Shown piece after piece: positions 61,701 through 64,000 of a stretch of 64,000 nt of DNA. Position numbers and translations under genes: made by a program. The notes beneath the pieces are model-generated. The model was not told the origin of the DNA. It worked only from the letters and a program-made list of their open reading frames with translations, and did no database searches. This DNA comes from Cylindrotheca closterium (lineage: Eukaryota > Bacillariophyta > Bacillariophyceae > Bacillariales > Bacillariaceae), in the NCBI GenBank assembly GCA_933822405.4, contig CAKOGP040000001.1:753083-817082 (forward strand). Direction: 5' to 3'. Each line of letters starts with the position of its first letter. The stretch's first letter is position 1.

Positions 61701-62175
61701 GGATGTAAAGCGGCCACCACCAGTGGAAACCATTCCACGATCGTCTCACCATAGCTTACCAAAAACGAATCAGATCCATCGACGTATACACAGACGTGGG
61801 TCAGTGAACTCAGCTAGGTCTGATGAATACGACCACTTTGTCAACGAAAGTCCAAAAGAAATGTTGAACATTTCCGATGCAGTTAACCCGAAGAATTGTT
61901 GTCATGGATCAGCATCTAGCAGCCTTGCTAGTCGCATCAAACGAACTGGCTCCATGAATAGTGGGACTGACTCTGCACACAGCAACTTGAGATCCTTTAG
62001 TGAGACGGGATCCTCCACCATTTCCGCTGCTGTTGCTCCACTGGTTGCCAAACTGATGAAGGGTGTCAAGGCCAAGAGAGAAAAGGAAAATTATACCCCT
62101 GTTTACCTACAGCAGTCGCCCAAGTCGTTGGAGAGCACACCCCAACACCAAGATTTTCATTCTAATCTACTTTAA
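58771..62175 (+). CDS. PH-domain, coiled-coil and PDZ-like scaffold protein
   Basis: 1,134 residues, no intron, start ATG 58771 (MNHESSSTSA). The first 230 residues are disordered and rich in Ser, Pro, His, Gln and Asn. A PH domain spans about 240-337: GFLHKLGRNIPEFKRRFFVLK, RLYYYLSPND, GKIDLEGSRI, ending KEVGLEWMKGLKNE. Coiled coils follow at about 345-410 and 520-615. After an acidic Ser-rich linker, residues about 815-960 look PDZ-like: FNVYHISFYSKKIGIQF, then RPKLGARLVAFDGISVEVGP and GRPLTLSFRNDF. PH suggests binding of phosphoinositides at a membrane, and PDZ of peptide ends, so a signalling or trafficking scaffold is likely. No catalytic domain. Confidence 0.75.
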   Translation: MNHESSSTSAASPSARRPQQHNLSNQGRQNHQHHQHGSVVRHTPPSAYPPPSSARTPRSHVRYSGNHTQQYSSPSNPYYGSPFSSTPPPASARKPRGSPQHTTPRHNLLDRQDFDSPFMSPSAINSISSPQKSRHRPEPLVLDPSTPSFSTPPSSAATATNATSKHRTQSISRRNSSGSSHRNDNNNNSSVPVVSKLFQAATKGMSSSSSPARPHGNLHTTPAATQESSAEPASIMARTSSQAGFLHKLGRNIPEFKRRFFVLKPETRLYYYLSPNDTEPRGKIDLEGSRIEPLEELPDGRFRFAVISEDFHYGESRIVLESRSKEVGLEWMKGLKNERVSALKENVDQLHGEKRALKNVIQDLEKQIDNFRMMEKDRDGALEDARNWKEKFLALDEAIRGLTQFVRKPPVIPKMKRKTSDDELSSNDDDDEEEEHVLEEEKKVEHAEETTDPPADANDVTVITRNHNDMKESSEELDFSDMEKLKDVPGTYFSSLSNACQQQRELFRLASIEAATAVEDVLESNERVEAIGKRMEKAEKHLTKLWEENCSIRKNLRQRKQEKKLLVKEVKSLQQANKELEDRALRTPIANRYSPSYDANAHSNGIGNEGERLLNELEDHVSSSIRLHERLVAGSVLDNVDAMALDNSVEVTEIAFSSSPDKLSIAATATEDSEAPSKQEKEVNPNTPGASSRLQSLFDDDESELESESEIAGGDGDGLNEYESVAPTVSSAGATMGEITELILPEMESPGRAMSPLRQNPVLKLDADDEDDVSHMGSTNSDGPRSKVTHNGQATSRLVCPLADVVESKTAAKSETGEFNVYHISFYSKKIGIQFQKAPPAPKKSRGLLTDAMTADLDDKTSGSGKTAAELTTIASIHSSVASGSNKEGDVCVIADPKDIVLVCGFEGFDDSNANQRPKLGARLVAFDGISVEVGPWTFDSIRKGIQARGRPLTLSFRNDFLTTEQRAVLTKAVGDMDVKRPPPVETIPRSSHHSLPKTNQIHRRIHRRGSVNSARSDEYDHFVNESPKEMLNISDAVNPKNCCHGSASSSLASRIKRTGSMNSGTDSAHSNLRSFSETGSSTISAAVAPLVAKLMKGVKAKREKENYTPVYLQQSPKSLESTPQHQDFHSNLL

Positions 62176-62505
62176 TTCATACAACTTAAAGATTTTGAAA
62201 CCACCTGAATTTTGATGATCCAACAACTTTACCGGTAGAACAGGAGGGGTTAGAAAAGGACGAAATAAATCAAATCAAAATGCTTGGATGGTTTGACCAA
62301 TTTGAATGGTGGTGCATTGGACAACATCCGGGTGAAGAACCACGTCAATGCCGATTGAATGCTGGCAGAGTATCTTCTGACACCAGGAGACGTTCAAAGA
62401 CACAACAACACACGACACCGCTGACTTGTCCATTCCCAAAACGGCTGGATCACAAGAGATTCAGTTCCCTTCCAGCATTGTTTTTTTTAAAAGCGAGGAA
62501 AAATT
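62176..62505. other. Intergenic, promoter of WW-phosphatase gene
   Basis: 330 bp. A short frame from 62280 overlaps the next gene's start in another frame and has no family features. An 8-T run lies at 62481-62488. Nothing else seen. Confidence 0.45.
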
Positions 62506-64000
62506 ATGAAGCTACAGTCTTGCATCCTGCTGACACTGACACTCGAACGAGGATGTGCCTTTGTGCAAAATGCGCAAACCTCACAGCGAGTTATTGCAAC
62601 TTGTGATGTACCCTCCAAGACGACATTGTTTGCCGATCTTTTAGCCGAAGAAGGGACTTGGCAGGCTTATTTGGATGAAGAAAGCACTGGCCTTATCTAT
62701 TATTTTGACAGTGCCACGGGGCAGTCTCTTTGGGAGCCACCCACCGATACCTTTCCCGAGGTCAAATTGCCACGAAAGAAACAACGATTGGCCGACGACT
62801 TGCGTCGGGAGTACCGTCAATCATTGGGGCTAGACGATAATGGAGAGAACGACTCCAGCTGGTTTTCGGGTCTATTTGAACGCGGAAACCAAGAAAGCGT
62901 AGCAGAATCCGAAGCAGTAGTAGAAGAAGTAGCAGAGGAAGATGTTGAAGAGGACGAGTCGACACCTGCATGGCCGCTCAAGGGAATTAAATTGAACCTC
63001 CAGCAGCAAGCAGACGAGGAAAGTATGGTGAAAGTAGAAGAACCAAAGGAAGCAGAGAGCCAAATACCCAAACCTTGGTTCGGAAACATTGGGGCAAAAA
63101 AGGAAACTCCTGTAGAAGTAGAAGAAGAAGCCACAGAGGCAGAGCCAAAGAGCGGCTTTTTTGGTGGACTTTTCGGTGGCATGTCAGCAGCCAAGGCAGA
63201 AGTACAAGAAGCAGCAGAAGTGAAGAAAGAGCCAAAGCCAGTTGATAAGAAGGAAGTCAAACCAAAATCGAGTAGTGTCCTTGATGCGCTAAAACCCACT
63301 GCGTTGGACGACAAGAATAAAGTCAAGAAAACTGCGGAAACTCAAACTCCCAAGCAGAAGAAAGACCCGAAGATTAGTGGTAATGTCAAGAAGGCCATTC
63401 CTACTCCGTCTTTAAAGAATGGGAAGGAGGTGAAGGTGGAACCCATCCAGATCGAGATGGCATCCAATATTATTCCTCACCCTGCCAAGATCTTGTGGGG
63501 AGGCGAAGATGCCGTCTTTACCAAGGGAAGATCCTTCGGTGTCTTTGATGGTGTCTCGGGAGCCAGCAAGAAAGATGGTGTCGCACTCTATTCGAGAACG
63601 CTTGCCAATGAAATGAAGAAGCGAGTTGGAAATGAAGGATTGAATGTTCCAGAAATGACCAAATACCTGACCGAGGCTGCTGATATTGCTGATTCCCAAG
63701 CAACTGGTGCTTCGACTGCTGTCGTGGCGTCCATCGGTGAAAATGGATTCTTGCAAGCGTTGAATGTGGGCGACTCTTGCTGCATGGTTATTCGCGACGG
63801 AATGGTGGCTGCCAAGACACGGGAAATCAGTCACTACTGGGAGTGCCCATATCAATTGTCAAATGACTCTCCCGATCGACCAAAAGATGGTACCAAATTG
63901 AATGTCGAATTGACGGCTGGGGACATTGTGCTGATGGGATCCGACGGTATCTTTGACAATGTCAATGATGATCTAATTTTAGATACCATTGTCAAGTGCC
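62506..64000 (+). CDS. WW-domain + PTC7-type PP2C phosphatase, plastid-type presequence, 3' cut by window
   Basis: Open from ATG 62506 to the window edge, 498 full codons, no intron seen. The N-terminus (KLQSCILLTLTL, then GCAF-VQNAQ) looks like a signal peptide ending in an Ala-Phe motif, as in diatom plastid presequences. A WW-like domain follows: TWQAYLDEESTGLIYYFD to SLWEPP, with W52 and W76, Tyr67-68 and Pro78-79. Residues about 90-320 are a Lys/Glu-rich linker. From about 325 comes a PP2C fold of PTC7/PPTC7 type: HPAKILWGGEDAVFT, FGVFDGVSGA, TGASTAVVASI, LNVGDSCCMVIRDG and IVLMGSDGIFDNV, with the acidic metal-binding residues in GED, FDG and SDG. The C-terminus is outside the window. 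Likely a Ser/Thr phosphatase inside the plastid; target unknown. Confidence 0.8.
   Translation, partial: MKLQSCILLTLTLERGCAFVQNAQTSQRVIATCDVPSKTTLFADLLAEEGTWQAYLDEESTGLIYYFDSATGQSLWEPPTDTFPEVKLPRKKQRLADDLRREYRQSLGLDDNGENDSSWFSGLFERGNQESVAESEAVVEEVAEEDVEEDESTPAWPLKGIKLNLQQQADEESMVKVEEPKEAESQIPKPWFGNIGAKKETPVEVEEEATEAEPKSGFFGGLFGGMSAAKAEVQEAAEVKKEPKPVDKKEVKPKSSSVLDALKPTALDDKNKVKKTAETQTPKQKKDPKISGNVKKAIPTPSLKNGKEVKVEPIQIEMASNIIPHPAKILWGGEDAVFTKGRSFGVFDGVSGASKKDGVALYSRTLANEMKKRVGNEGLNVPEMTKYLTEAADIADSQATGASTAVVASIGENGFLQALNVGDSCCMVIRDGMVAAKTREISHYWECPYQLSNDSPDRPKDGTKLNVELTAGDIVLMGSDGIFDNVNDDLILDTIVKC

Noticed and set aside
62280..62606. 108-codon + strand frame before the WW-phosphatase
   Set aside because: Overlaps the phosphatase start in another frame, with no family resemblance. 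At best an upstream ORF.

Overview
The window is nuclear DNA of a photosynthetic stramenopile, most likely a (pennate) diatom. The grounds are short GT..AG introns of 64-260 bp in compact genes; a plastid terminal oxidase; presequences ending in Ala-Phe, which resemble the ASAFAP cleavage motif of secondary plastids; a BspA-type LRR/ankyrin-like protein of a kind abundant in diatoms; and two adjacent secreted Lys/Ser/Gly-rich proteins with RXL sites like those of diatom silica-associated proteins. The species cannot be named from the sequence. About 26 protein genes are seen. No rRNA, tRNA, CRISPR or bacterial-type operon was found. A run of 10 Ns at 33956-33965 is an assembly gap.

0-12 kb: the 3' part of PTOX; a small tail-anchored protein; a BIN4-like topoisomerase VI partner; RPL22 with an ATG-only first exon and a strong hairpin in its intron; and a giant KNL1/Spc105 kinetochore scaffold (about 2,490 residues) with two separate repeat arrays. 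12-25.7 kb: a four-helix membrane protein, the LRR protein, a mitochondrial-looking DGQHR protein, a tandem pair of MFS transporters, a small two-helix protein, a gene-poor stretch of 2.5 kb with inverted repeats and one decayed zinc-finger-like ORF, and an alpha/beta hydrolase.

25.7-42.4 kb: ER co-chaperone SIL1, a large STAND-type AAA ATPase with a helical-repeat tail, a gag-like or unknown long ORF cut by the gap, a UBA-UIM-PUB-UBX-like Cdc48/p97 adaptor, and TAF2 of TFIID (three exons). 42.9-45.8 kb: the two secreted biosilica-type candidate genes, both with a 114-bp signal-peptide exon and a phase-0 intron.

46-64 kb: DEAH helicase DHX37/Dhr1 (40S biogenesis), a phosphate-carrier-like SLC25 protein with a plastid-type presequence, an EF3-like HEAT protein without ABC cassettes, a small basic protein with an RVSF motif, release factor eRF3, a PH + coiled-coil + PDZ-like protein, and, running off the right edge, a WW-domain plus PTC7-type PP2C phosphatase with a plastid-type presequence. 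The genes are mostly unrelated housekeeping loci. The strongest novelty candidates are the silaffin-like pair, the WW-PTC7 fusion, the plastid-directed phosphate carrier, the KNL1 repeat arrays and the RPL22 intron hairpin.
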